Assembly (NCBI GenBank): GCA_036524005.1
Contig: DATDDB010000162.1
Location: forward strand, 1-64,000
DNA from: DATDDB01 sp036524005
GTDB taxonomy: Bacteria; Pseudomonadota; Gammaproteobacteria; Burkholderiales; Gallionellaceae
Length of the DNA: 64,000 bases
Direction: 5' to 3'
Positions 8,786 through 18,410 of this stretch are shown here, in pieces (positions within the stretch are counted from its first letter, which is position 1; each line of letters begins with the position of its first letter). A program made the translations under genes and the position numbers. Below the pieces are notes generated by a model. It saw only the letters and a list, made by a program, of their open reading frames with translations, was not told the origin of the DNA and did not search any database.

Positions 8786-11518
8786 TCAGAATCGTGAATA
8801 TGCCTTGACCGGATCCGGGGGGAAGGGCACTGCTCCGGTTTGCGAATCGAGCATATAGCGCAGATAGAAGATGGCATAGTTCGGGGTATAGTAAGCAGAA
8901 CGGTCTATCTGCCCTAGTGCGCCACCGTAAAGCCGGGAAGTCAGTCGGTATTCCACCGCACCGCCGAATGAAAATCCCGTTCCATGCCCCGGCCCTCCGG
9001 CATAGATCGGAACCATGGTAGCCGAGTTGGCCATCCCTTGCGCCTGCAAGGACGCGCTCGTGGGGTAAAACAGCATGGTCTTTTCCTGGCTCACCGAGGC
9101 AGACACCGATCCTTGCAGCATGTACGACCAGTTTTCTTCCCGGCCTGTCCAGCGGAACGGAAGCGCCAGCGAGTAATATTTCTGCGGACTGTAATAGCCG
9201 CCATGTCCAAAGCTGTAGAAGCGCAGGTTCTCGCGATAGTTCCAGTATGTTATCGCCATGCCCGCGGTGAGGCGCATGTCTTCCCGGTCAATAAAACTCC
9301 AGTTGAATCCGGTACGCAATGCAAGTTCGGTGTTGTCCAGCACGTTTTTTCCGGTGAGCCTGTAATAGCCGGGATCGATAAATCCGGTGAGCCTGCCGAG
9401 ATCATGGCTAAGATGCAGGCCCGCACCCGTGGTGACCACGCCCCCCCATACTTCCCCACTGACCGGGTCAGTCACACCGGCGTAGGAAAGCAGACTGCTC
9501 GTCACCGGACGGCGCGACAAGTCGAGCGAGAATCCGGAGTCCGCAGTATAGTGCGACCATTTTACGCCGCCGACCACATTGGACACGGGGAAGCCAAATG
9601 GCGTCAAACCGATGTCTGCGCGCAGGCCATCCTCGTCATATCCCAGCGCAATCGAATTACCCCGCGCCGATTGTCCGGGCGCATTCGCGATACCACCAGG
9701 AGAAAGCGCCAACACCTTGCCGTATTGGCGTAAATTGTACAAATCGCCGGGCTGCAATGTTCCTGCATCGGCATAGACCGGGGCTACTTGCGCAAATATG
9801 CGCCCGCCAGATTCACCCACGGGTATGCGCGCTTCCATGGGCAATTCCATCACGGTGAGATCGGAAATTCCTGATGTGCCATTGAGCTTGCTGAGGAAAT
9901 CCACCCCGGCTGTTGCATATCCCTGGGCAACATGCCCATCGGAGCCAACCGTGAATGCCTGGACGAGCTGGCGTTCGGAAGCTGCTGCGATTCCCGTGTC
10001 AGCGTTGTGGCTGGTATTCTCACTTGATTCTTCTGCTGCCATCCTGTCCAGCGCGCGCTGCGCCCCGGCATGCCCCGGCTCGCGCTTGAGGATGCCGAGA
10101 TAGATGTCGCGCGCCTGCGCGCGCGCGCCTGCCGCAACATGCACCCGCGCCATCGCCATCTGCATGTCGACGTCATCCGGATCATCCTTCAGTGCAGCAA
10201 CCAGCACGGCCCTCGCCTCCTCGGTTCTTCCCCGCTGGCGCAGGGTGTCGGCGCGGTGCGATGCGAGCGAGGAACGCAGGTAGCGCAAGTCGTCGCGGTC
10301 GCTGGCGGTAAGCTTTTTTGCACCAGCTATCCGCTTGAGCACCTTCTCGAGTTCATCGTATTGCTCCGCACGGTTCAGCACCTTGGCATAATAGATCAGC
10401 GCATCCGCCTGCGCATTCGCATGCGCCGCGAACGGCCGCATCAGCGCCACGCCGCGGGCAGGTTCGTTCAAGTCTATCCATGCATTCGCCACGATGCTGC
10501 TCAGTTCAGCGTCCTTCTTCGCGTCGCCTTCCGCGTGGCGCATTGCCGAATGCATTTCTGCTGTCTTGCCCTCGTGCGCCAGCGCCTGAGCTTGCTGTGT
10601 TTGCTGCTGGATGTCCATCTTCTTCATCAGCCGCTTCATGGAAACCGTGCGCTCGCCGGGCGGAATCCTGTTCAGCAGTCGCAAGGCATTGCCGGCCTCG
10701 TCCAGCAGGCCGAGATACAGAGCATTCGCATACAGCATGTCCGCATCATCCGGCGCAACAGTGAGTCCAGCTTCCATCAGATCGCGACCGGTCCTCACCT
10801 CCCCGCGTTTGTGATACAGCCGGGAAAGATCGAAGCGTACCCAGGCATTTTTCGGGTCCAGCAGCAGGGCGCGCTTGAGCGTATTCATCGCCTCTTCCGG
10901 ATGGCCTGCGGCCAGTTGCGCATCCGCCTTGTCACGCATCTGCCACGGCAATCGCTTTGCTTCGGCCCGCTGTGCATCGGCCAGCGCATCGCGCATCGCG
11001 GAATTGTCCGGGTCAACCTCCAGGTAATCCTTGTATGCCGGAATGCTGGAAGGCTCGCTGGTCTCGAGCTTGCCCAGTACAGTGCGCCACTCGGACAGCA
11101 CCCGCTGTTTATCCACGCCCGGCTTCACCGCCAGTTTGGCGAACAATTGCAGGCCGCGATTGAGCGTGGCCGGGCGCCGGGTGAGCTGTTTTCCCAGCAT
11201 GACCTGATAGCCCAGATCGTCAGGGGATGCCTTGGCCAGCTTTTCCAGGCCAGCTGTCGCCTCCTCCCAGCCGGCATCGGTGTTACCCACCACATCGAAA
11301 TACTCGATTGCCAGTTCGCCGCCATAGGGCGGGCCTTTGGGATAGAGTGAGCGCATGGCGACAGCCGCTTCTTCATTCTTTCCTGCCTTGACCAGCAGTC
11401 GGATCAGGGCATGCTTTTTTTGCCTGGAGTCTGTGTCCGCCGCGCTCGCAGCGGCACATGCCATCGCCAGGACGAGCGCAGCTGCAACAACACTGAGGGA
11501 GCGGATCGATGGCTTCAT
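8786..11518 (-). CDS. bcsC: BcsC, cellulose export TPR/outer-membrane porin
   Basis: 910 residues. A signal peptide (hydrophobic core ending ACAAASAADT) is followed by TPR repeats to about residue 500, then a BcsC-type C-terminal domain with alternating, aromatic-rich beta strands ending SRF, which fits an outer-membrane barrel. In the cellulose system the TPRs span the periplasm and the barrel passes glucan through the outer membrane. It is shorter than E. coli BcsC (about 1157 residues) because it has fewer TPRs. The start is supported by GGAG 8 bases upstream. It lies 30 bases after bcsB. Its TPR half is duplicated in the next gene downstream. Confidence 0.94.
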   Translation of the reverse strand: MKPSIRSLSVVAAALVLAMACAAASAADTDSRQKKHALIRLLVKAGKNEEAAVAMRSLYPKGPPYGGELAIEYFDVVGNTDAGWEEATAGLEKLAKASPDDLGYQVMLGKQLTRRPATLNRGLQLFAKLAVKPGVDKQRVLSEWRTVLGKLETSEPSSIPAYKDYLEVDPDNSAMRDALADAQRAEAKRLPWQMRDKADAQLAAGHPEEAMNTLKRALLLDPKNAWVRFDLSRLYHKRGEVRTGRDLMEAGLTVAPDDADMLYANALYLGLLDEAGNALRLLNRIPPGERTVSMKRLMKKMDIQQQTQQAQALAHEGKTAEMHSAMRHAEGDAKKDAELSSIVANAWIDLNEPARGVALMRPFAAHANAQADALIYYAKVLNRAEQYDELEKVLKRIAGAKKLTASDRDDLRYLRSSLASHRADTLRQRGRTEEARAVLVAALKDDPDDVDMQMAMARVHVAAGARAQARDIYLGILKREPGHAGAQRALDRMAAEESSENTSHNADTGIAAASERQLVQAFTVGSDGHVAQGYATAGVDFLSKLNGTSGISDLTVMELPMEARIPVGESGGRIFAQVAPVYADAGTLQPGDLYNLRQYGKVLALSPGGIANAPGQSARGNSIALGYDEDGLRADIGLTPFGFPVSNVVGGVKWSHYTADSGFSLDLSRRPVTSSLLSYAGVTDPVSGEVWGGVVTTGAGLHLSHDLGRLTGFIDPGYYRLTGKNVLDNTELALRTGFNWSFIDREDMRLTAGMAITYWNYRENLRFYSFGHGGYYSPQKYYSLALPFRWTGREENWSYMLQGSVSASVSQEKTMLFYPTSASLQAQGMANSATMVPIYAGGPGHGTGFSFGGAVEYRLTSRLYGGALGQIDRSAYYTPNYAIFYLRYMLDSQTGAVPFPPDPVKAYSRF

Positions 11519-11548
11519 TTTCTGCTCTCCATCCGTACGGGTTTCGTT

Positions 11549-13726
11549 TCACTGTCCCAGGCGTTTTGCGCGATTGCGCCGCGCCAGCCAGAACAGGAAC
11601 CAGCTGAGTGCTACCAGTCCCAGCGCTATCAGGCCATAAAAGATATAGGGGTTAGCATATAGGAATGCATCAATCCTGGAAACCCCACCCTTGTCACCAG
11701 TGGAATAATTCTTTCCCACATCCATTGAGACCACATCGTACTCGGGCACGTCGAGCTGCACCAGCGACACGTCGCCCTTGATGCGCGCCTGTATTCCGGG
11801 AGAAAGCAGGGCATCGCCCAGCGCCAGCAGGTCTTTCTCGGTCTGTGCCGTGGCAATTACCACCGATCGCCCCCTCTTGTTAGGCGACTCGAATTCCATC
11901 AGCAGACCGCTGCCCGCCCCCAGTCCAGCCCTTTGCTTGCTGATGGCAATTGAAGTCTCGCTATCCCAGCCACGCGCGACCGGGTAGGGAATATTGGCCG
12001 CGCCATCCGGCTGGAATGGCGCCAGCGCCATAAGGGATTTCGGAATGGCATTCGCCTCGCCCACCACCAGCAACTCGCCTTCCCAATCCTTGGGCTCGGC
12101 AAACACAACTTTGGTTCCGAACAACGGGAAACCATTTTTCTGGGTAATCATCCCCACCAGGTTGAGTGCGGTGTCTATCGAGCCGCTGTCATGCTGCGGC
12201 AGGTAGACCATGGTCTCGTAACCATCCGGCCAGCGCGTGAACGGAAAACCGTTGAGCACAAACAGTTCCGTTTTGGGCATCTCGACAAAATGCGGCATCG
12301 GCGGGAAACTTAGTGTGGAATTGCCGAATATCGTCACGAACAGCCCCTCGGTGTTGGAAGCATCGCACACCTGGCGTACCGTGTTGAGATAGGGCCGGAA
12401 GGTAATGGTGTTGGTGCCTGGCTTGAACAAATAAGTGGGAATATCAAGCCGGTATTCCTCGATGTAATTCCCGCTGGGGCTATCCAGGTGGATATCGCGT
12501 ATTTGCCTTTCATTCAGCGAAACATTGAGTGAAGAATCGGGCCGCAGGCCTGCTCCGTAGGAGAAGTTCAGTTTGAGCTTTGCGTACTGGTTTTGCTTGA
12601 TCATGAAATCAGGCGGCAGGCGGAAGCTGATATCCGAGGCCGGATTGCTGAACCCCCTGGGTGTCGCCCTGCCGTTGAAACCAAGGAACGATGAAGATTG
12701 CAGACCCAGCGTGCTGAATTCATACACCTTGTCCGGAATCAGCTCTTCACGGCCAGAGTACATCGAAATGTCCGGCATGCTGAATGCCACCGCTCGCATT
12801 TCGTCGGTACCGGGATAGGGAAGCGACATGTTTGCAAATGTTTCGGCAGCAATCTTGAGTTCCATCTCCTGCTTGCCGGTCACGACGATGAGGGCGTGCA
12901 AGCCATCCTTTCCGCCATCCTTTTTCGGCACATAGAACACCTTGATCAGGCCGCCTTCCTGGGCCTCCAGCGGGATACCATAGCGGGCCAGCACCTCGCC
13001 CACAAAGGCCGTGGTGCCGATCAGCACATTGTCCATGCCCTGCCGGATGTCATCCGAATGGGAAAACTTCACCTTGCGGTAATCGAAACGGCGCGCAATG
13101 CCAGATGCGGCCATGCTCATCATGGTGACCGCCTCAGGCGTGGAGGTGTCGGCCACCAGGTTGACCGCACCTTCCGGAAACTGTTTGGGGTCAAAAACCC
13201 AATTGGCAGCCTCTCCCAGTTTCAGCGGGATAGGCCGCATTTCATAATCCATCTGGATGGACGAGCTCATGACGCTGATGTTGGTCCACAAGTCCGGCGA
13301 GCAGGGCTGCTCGCACTGGTTGCGCATGTAATGCTGAGCCACCTGGAATGAAAAATTGTTATAACCCGGGCGCAGCCGCTCGACCGGAATCACGATTTCC
13401 TTGAAGGTTCCGGGCGCCATGTTGTCCAGCTTCATCTGGGAAACCAGTTCGCCGTTAATCCGCAAAACCATCTGCGACAGGTCCGGCAACATGTTGTTCG
13501 ACACCGTGTAATGCAGGTTCAGCACTGCCTTGGTCACCTTCCAGCGCTGCGGAATGGGGATGGAGATGTTCTGCCCGCCGCTCATGCAGCGCATCTCAAG
13601 CGACGATGCGGAAGTGAATTTTTGCAGCGGGAGCCGGACAGTATCGGCAAGGGCTGCCTGCTGCAGCCAGAGCACGGCCGCCAACAGCGCAGCCACCTTC
13701 ATCGCACGACGAAAATTGTTATTCAT
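11549..13726 (-). CDS. bcsB: BcsB, periplasmic cellulose synthase subunit
   Basis: 725 residues: a signal peptide (MNNNFRRAMKV to QQAALAD), a large periplasmic part with alternating carbohydrate-binding-like and flavodoxin-like domains, and a C-terminal membrane anchor (IFYGLIALGLVALSWFLFWL) with a basic tail. BcsB guides the glucan from BcsA across the periplasm, and its anchor completes the BcsA channel. ATG 13726 is chosen over 13768 because GGGAGA lies 7 bases upstream and it follows the bcsA stop by one base (TGACATG), giving translational coupling. It is the only bcsB in the window although there are two bcsA genes. Confidence 0.95.
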   Translation of the reverse strand: MNNNFRRAMKVAALLAAVLWLQQAALADTVRLPLQKFTSASSLEMRCMSGGQNISIPIPQRWKVTKAVLNLHYTVSNNMLPDLSQMVLRINGELVSQMKLDNMAPGTFKEIVIPVERLRPGYNNFSFQVAQHYMRNQCEQPCSPDLWTNISVMSSSIQMDYEMRPIPLKLGEAANWVFDPKQFPEGAVNLVADTSTPEAVTMMSMAASGIARRFDYRKVKFSHSDDIRQGMDNVLIGTTAFVGEVLARYGIPLEAQEGGLIKVFYVPKKDGGKDGLHALIVVTGKQEMELKIAAETFANMSLPYPGTDEMRAVAFSMPDISMYSGREELIPDKVYEFSTLGLQSSSFLGFNGRATPRGFSNPASDISFRLPPDFMIKQNQYAKLKLNFSYGAGLRPDSSLNVSLNERQIRDIHLDSPSGNYIEEYRLDIPTYLFKPGTNTITFRPYLNTVRQVCDASNTEGLFVTIFGNSTLSFPPMPHFVEMPKTELFVLNGFPFTRWPDGYETMVYLPQHDSGSIDTALNLVGMITQKNGFPLFGTKVVFAEPKDWEGELLVVGEANAIPKSLMALAPFQPDGAANIPYPVARGWDSETSIAISKQRAGLGAGSGLLMEFESPNKRGRSVVIATAQTEKDLLALGDALLSPGIQARIKGDVSLVQLDVPEYDVVSMDVGKNYSTGDKGGVSRIDAFLYANPYIFYGLIALGLVALSWFLFWLARRNRAKRLGQ

Positions 13727-13727
13727 G

Positions 13728-16535
13728 TCATTTCTCCCTTGTTGGCTCCTGCGTTCTTTTAGTTTCATGTTTGAGGAATATGAACGAGAGCACCACGGCG
13801 ATGCTCCTGGACAGGCGCGACAAAATTCCTTTCGCAGCCATCCTGCCCTGTTTCGCTATGCCGCCTTCTTGCACCGCCAGCTTATACAGCATGTCCAGGC
13901 TATTGCCATACACGAACCTGACGATTTTTGGATATGCATAAGTATCCACGATAAATTCCGCTCCGCACAGGAATTTTTCTCCATTCTTGCTCGTGCGCTC
14001 TATCAGGCTGGCAAACTGGTACACCTCCCCGTCCCGGCCCATGGTCCTGATGGTGACGCGCTCACGCTCGTGGATGGCGAAAGGCAATTCGACTATGATC
14101 CCCATGCCGGTGAGCGAGACATCGGATATCTCACCCTGCAGGGTCGCGTCCAGGCGCGGAAAATATACCGTGGCGGAACCGCTGACATGGACGCGCTGGA
14201 GCTTGCGCACCCTGGTGCGGTCCAGCAATTCAACCAGCGAGACCAGCGCCAGGTAGAAGAAATAAATGAACCAGCTTGTCGCGTCCAGCACCCTGTCGCG
14301 CAGAACGTGCGTGGTCACCAGCCTGACGGACTGCTTCCACAGCCACACAAGCGCATGAATGGTCAGCGGGATGATCCCCGCAACAAATCCAAAAAGACCA
14401 ATCCCGATGAAACGCCGGATCATGCGCCCGGTGCCATGAGTCTCCGATTTCCGCTCCCAGTTTTGCTGCCAGCGTCGGCTGTCGCCGAACACATAACTGA
14501 CCACATCAGCATAGGAAACCCGTTCATGAATGTATTCAGAGCCACAAAGGTATTTGCCGCCGCGGATGATCACCTGCCGCACCCGGCTCTCGAAATGGTA
14601 TGTGCGGCCATAGCTGTCCTGAACCTCAAACACCACCTCATCCCGTTCGCGCGGCATGAATGGCAACTGGATTGCGAAGCCGATGCCGCTCAGGGAAACA
14701 TCATGCACTTCGCCCGCATAGACTGCATCGCCCATGCGCGGGAAGCGAACGGTGATTTTCCCTTCCGCGGCGATACGGTAAAACTTGCGTGTCTGCTTGC
14801 GCTCCCAGAACGCGCCCAGCGAAACCACTGACAGATACAGATTGTAAAAGCACCAGATCACCGTCACTGCGATCACGTCGCGCAGCAGGGGCTCGTACAC
14901 CCACTTGAGCCCAGCCAGGACCACCGCAACCACATTGATGCCGATCACCAGGAAAAATGGCGCCGCCAGAGGACTGAGGTAGCTTTTTTCGTGAGTCAAC
15001 CCCTTGGGCGTGACCTTGAACGTGGGTTTCCACGGGTTGAGCAGGACGGAAATCACGGCTGGCATCAGGAACAGTGATTGCACGCTCTCGTAGATTTCGG
15101 AGAAAAAAGGCTGGCGCGTCCCGGCATAGAAAAAATGCATCACCATGTAGATGCTTAACACATAAGGCAGGGTAAACGCAAGGATCTGCATCCAGGATGC
15201 GTGATACACATTCAGCCCAAGGATCAGGTATGCGGCCGGGGCAATGAAGTAGATGAAGCGCGGGAAGCCGAACATCCAGAAGAAGCTGGAATTGAAATAG
15301 GCTATCCGCTGCGGCAGGCTGAGCCCCCTGGTCTTGAGCGGGTTATTGAGCAGAACCAGCTGCACCATCCCTTGCGCCCAGCGTGAGCGCTGGGTCACAT
15401 AGTCGTCATAGGATTCCGGGGACAGTCCGCATACCATGGGACGATTGACGTAAACACTGTTATAGCCGCGCGCATGCAGCTGGTAGGCGGTTTCGGCATC
15501 CTCGGTAATGGTGGTGCCGCGGATGCCGCCCACTTCCATCAGGCAGGTGCGCCGCAACAGCGCAGCGGAGCCACAAAAATAGCTGGCATTCCAGAAATTC
15601 AGCCCGGGGTGGATGCGGCGATAGAACATGTCGCTCTCGCTGGAGGGAGTTGCCTTGCCCTCCAGATTTTTTTCCACCGGCGTCGGGTTGATGAAAAAAT
15701 GCGGCGTCTGGACCAGAAACAATTTCGGATCCGCGATGAACTGCCCGACCGTGTTTTGCAGGATGTCGCGGGTCGGAACATGGTCGCAGTCCAGTACCAG
15801 GATAACTTCGCCTGCGGTATATCTCAGCGCATGGTTGATGTTGCCGGCCTTGGCCTGCTGGTTGGTTTCCCGCGTGATATAGCTTATCCCCAGCTCCGCA
15901 GCCGTCTCGCGCAGGCTGTAGTGACGCCCCCACGCCTCCATCCCCGTTTCAGAGTGGTTGCGCTTGGCTTGCGTGCCGCCATCGTCCAGAATGTATATAT
16001 TCAGCTTTTCTTTCGGGTAATCTATCTGCGCCGCGGCAGTGGCCGTAATGCGCACGATGTCCAGCGGTTCGTTGTAGGTGGGGATGAATACATCCACGGT
16101 AGGCAGCTTGTCCCGGTCTTCAGGCAACGGGATGTGCCTGCTTTCCAGGGGCCAGACATTGATGAACATGCCCAGCATATAGATGGCGAAACCATACAGC
16201 TCGGCGAGATACAGCAGCGCCATGCCGATGAAATCGAAAGGCCCGGTGTAGAGCAGTGAATCAAATGAGCGCCACTGCATGTAGCGCAGCGCCAGAAAAC
16301 TTGCCACCACCATGAGCAGCAGGCGGTAAGGCTGCTGCTGCGCTTTCCGGGAACGGAACGTCAGGGCAATGAAGATGAAGCAGCCCCAGCCAAGGTACAT
16401 TTGCCTGGAGGTATCGAAATAGGCATAGGTGAATTGCAGCGCATAAAACAGGAACGCGAGCACCAACCCGGCTGCCAGCACGACCTGCCATCCCGGTTCC
16501 TTGAATCGTGCAATGATCAAGTTCCCGGAAAACAT
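13728..16535 (-). CDS. bcsA: BcsA cellulose synthase catalytic subunit, copy 2, with tandem PilZ domains
   Basis: 935 residues with a complete processive GT2 core: DD 184-185, DCD 249-251, TED 344-346, QRSRW 382-386 and gating-loop FKVTPKG near 506. PilZ 1 carries RKQTR (579-583) and DVSLSG (612-617). A second PilZ carries R777xxxR781 and DVSLTG (805-810). Two hydrophobic segments (about 705-733 and 752-770) separate the PilZ domains. The extra domain makes it longer than single-PilZ relatives. It lies 6 bases after the kinase–cyclase gene and 1 base before bcsB, so kinase, bcsA and bcsB are almost certainly co-transcribed. This copy is the one physically paired with bcsB and bcsC. Confidence 0.96.
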   Translation of the reverse strand: MFSGNLIIARFKEPGWQVVLAAGLVLAFLFYALQFTYAYFDTSRQMYLGWGCFIFIALTFRSRKAQQQPYRLLLMVVASFLALRYMQWRSFDSLLYTGPFDFIGMALLYLAELYGFAIYMLGMFINVWPLESRHIPLPEDRDKLPTVDVFIPTYNEPLDIVRITATAAAQIDYPKEKLNIYILDDGGTQAKRNHSETGMEAWGRHYSLRETAAELGISYITRETNQQAKAGNINHALRYTAGEVILVLDCDHVPTRDILQNTVGQFIADPKLFLVQTPHFFINPTPVEKNLEGKATPSSESDMFYRRIHPGLNFWNASYFCGSAALLRRTCLMEVGGIRGTTITEDAETAYQLHARGYNSVYVNRPMVCGLSPESYDDYVTQRSRWAQGMVQLVLLNNPLKTRGLSLPQRIAYFNSSFFWMFGFPRFIYFIAPAAYLILGLNVYHASWMQILAFTLPYVLSIYMVMHFFYAGTRQPFFSEIYESVQSLFLMPAVISVLLNPWKPTFKVTPKGLTHEKSYLSPLAAPFFLVIGINVVAVVLAGLKWVYEPLLRDVIAVTVIWCFYNLYLSVVSLGAFWERKQTRKFYRIAAEGKITVRFPRMGDAVYAGEVHDVSLSGIGFAIQLPFMPRERDEVVFEVQDSYGRTYHFESRVRQVIIRGGKYLCGSEYIHERVSYADVVSYVFGDSRRWQQNWERKSETHGTGRMIRRFIGIGLFGFVAGIIPLTIHALVWLWKQSVRLVTTHVLRDRVLDATSWFIYFFYLALVSLVELLDRTRVRKLQRVHVSGSATVYFPRLDATLQGEISDVSLTGMGIIVELPFAIHERERVTIRTMGRDGEVYQFASLIERTSKNGEKFLCGAEFIVDTYAYPKIVRFVYGNSLDMLYKLAVQEGGIAKQGRMAAKGILSRLSRSIAVVLSFIFLKHETKRTQEPTREK

Positions 16536-16541
16536 GATGAT

Positions 16542-18299
16542 CTACCGTGGCGTCTCTGGCGCAGTCGCCGGCGCCACGGTGTCGCTGATCGAACGTTTGC
16601 CCGCTTCCGGCTGCGCCGCCCCCCAGAATTTCGCGCCCAGCGTCAGCACCAGCACGATCCCGATCAGGACAAGCATGGCCAGGATGAGCTTCATGCCGGA
16701 AGAACGTACTGGCACGTTGTATTCCTGCCGGGGCAATGCCCCCTGTTTGTCCAACTCGACCTCCTGCGGGTTCCAGAATGCCTTGTAAGCATTGTACGGC
16801 TCGGACTTGCCCTTGAGCGTGACCTGCTTCACGAAACGGCAATATATCTCCGACTTGTCGGACAGTGCGTTGTAGGTGTCTTCCGACATGAGAATGCCGC
16901 CGGGATCGGCGGAAGATTCAAAACGCGAGGCCGTGTTCACCACGTCGCCGTAGATATCCTTTTCCTCGACCACGCACTTGCCGGAATGCATTCCTATGCG
17001 CATCAGCACCGGGAACCTGAACTTCTTCGCCATGTTGAGCGCGTCCATCTCCTTCTGGATGCGCGCAGCAGCGCGCACGGCATCGAGCGCATTCAAGAAA
17101 TAGGACAGGCTGCCGTCGCCGATCGATTTGACGAAGACACCGTTGTTTTCCCTGATTGCGGGAATCAGAATGTCGCTTATCGCCTTGATCAGCATACGGC
17201 TGACAATATCGCCTTCTCTTTCGGCGATAGTGGTGGACCCCTTGAGGTCGGTGAACATCACCGTGACGAACCTGTGGAATTTCTCCTGGAACGCGGTTTC
17301 CAGCCTTTCGCGTTCAGCAAGGTATTTCTCCATGTCGGTCGCAGGTTCGGCGTTTCCTCCCACGTTGGCGACGGTCATTTCGGCACCTTCTGCAACGACG
17401 GTTTTTTCCTCGGCAGACGATGTGACGACAGTCTGTTCCACATCCTGCGCTGGCGCGGCCTGCTCTGCGGCATCCGAGAGAAAGCCCCTGATGTCATCGG
17501 CAAAGTCGCGCGCATGCGCGTAGCGGTCTTCCGGTTTTTTCGCCAGCGCCTTGTTGACCATCCGGTCCAGCTCAGGCGACAGCCCGGAATCCAGGGTGGA
17601 AGGTGTGGTTGGAGCCTCGTTGACGATTTTCTGCTGGATGGTGAATACGCCTTCGCCGGTAAAAGGCTTTTGCCAAGTCAGCAACTGGTATAACACCACC
17701 CCTGCCGCGAAAATATCCGAACGCGGGCTGATCGAAGTGCCGAGTATCTGTTCCGGAGACATATAGCCAGGTGTGCCCACCATGGTCCCCGCCTGGGTGC
17801 CCTCCTGCTTGTCCAGCACCTTGACCACGCCGAAATCGGTGAGCTTCAGCCGGCCGGAATTGTCTATCATGATGTTCGCCGGCTTGACATCACGATGCAC
17901 GATGCCCTGTGTGTGCGCATAATCCAGCGCGCTCAGCAGGTCCAGCATGTAATTCAGGGATTTTTTCAGCGGAAAGCGCACACCGCTGTCGAGGAATTCC
18001 TTGAGCTCGTGCCCCTGGATGAATTCCATCACGAAGTAGGCGATATCGCCCTCTTCGCCAAAATCGTAAACCGTGACTATATTGGGATGATTAAGGCGCG
18101 CGATGGATTGGGCTTCGCGCATGAACCTTTCGGAATAATCTGCCGCCTGCGCCGCATCGACCATCGCGCTCTTGATGATGGTCTTGATCGCCACTTTGCG
18201 ATGCAGCTTGCTATCGTTCGCCTCGTATACGACACCCATCGCGCCACTGCCCAGCACGCGGATGATTTCGTATCGGCCCAGCTGCTTCAGTTCCCCCAT
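16542..18299 (-). CDS. Ser/Thr protein kinase fused to class III adenylate cyclase, membrane-anchored
   Basis: 585 residues. A Hanks-type kinase covers about 9-270: Gly loop GSGAMG at 17-22, Lys39 in VAIK, HRD 135-137, DFG 155-157 and SPE 181-183, so all catalytic residues are present. After a low-complexity linker a class III cyclase domain covers 344-510: metal Asp351 and Asp395, adenine-specifying Lys391 and Asp448, and transition-state Asn455 and Arg459. These residues predict cAMP rather than cGMP as product. A C-terminal membrane segment (about 536-556) and a short tail follow. It is the first gene of the cellulose operon, and AAGG before the ATG supports the start. Control of the synthases by phosphorylation or cAMP is inferred only from position. 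Confidence 0.92.
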   Translation of the reverse strand: MGELKQLGRYEIIRVLGSGAMGVVYEANDSKLHRKVAIKTIIKSAMVDAAQAADYSERFMREAQSIARLNHPNIVTVYDFGEEGDIAYFVMEFIQGHELKEFLDSGVRFPLKKSLNYMLDLLSALDYAHTQGIVHRDVKPANIMIDNSGRLKLTDFGVVKVLDKQEGTQAGTMVGTPGYMSPEQILGTSISPRSDIFAAGVVLYQLLTWQKPFTGEGVFTIQQKIVNEAPTTPSTLDSGLSPELDRMVNKALAKKPEDRYAHARDFADDIRGFLSDAAEQAAPAQDVEQTVVTSSAEEKTVVAEGAEMTVANVGGNAEPATDMEKYLAERERLETAFQEKFHRFVTVMFTDLKGSTTIAEREGDIVSRMLIKAISDILIPAIRENNGVFVKSIGDGSLSYFLNALDAVRAAARIQKEMDALNMAKKFRFPVLMRIGMHSGKCVVEEKDIYGDVVNTASRFESSADPGGILMSEDTYNALSDKSEIYCRFVKQVTLKGKSEPYNAYKAFWNPQEVELDKQGALPRQEYNVPVRSSGMKLILAMLVLIGIVLVLTLGAKFWGAAQPEAGKRSISDTVAPATAPETPR

Positions 18300-18410
18300 G
18301 GGTTACCTTATAACTTTAGTGGGCAAGCATCCCTTGTTTTGACCATGCACGCAAAAGCCAGCGTCCGGAGATGCATTGTCCTTGGTTATACATCACGCCC
18401 TCCATTGGTT

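Noticed and set aside
8630..8797. A 55-codon forward frame after a purine-rich ribosome-binding-like run
   Set aside because: The product has no recognisable signal or domain, and it overlaps the end of bcsC; the G-run can give a false Shine-Dalgarno site.
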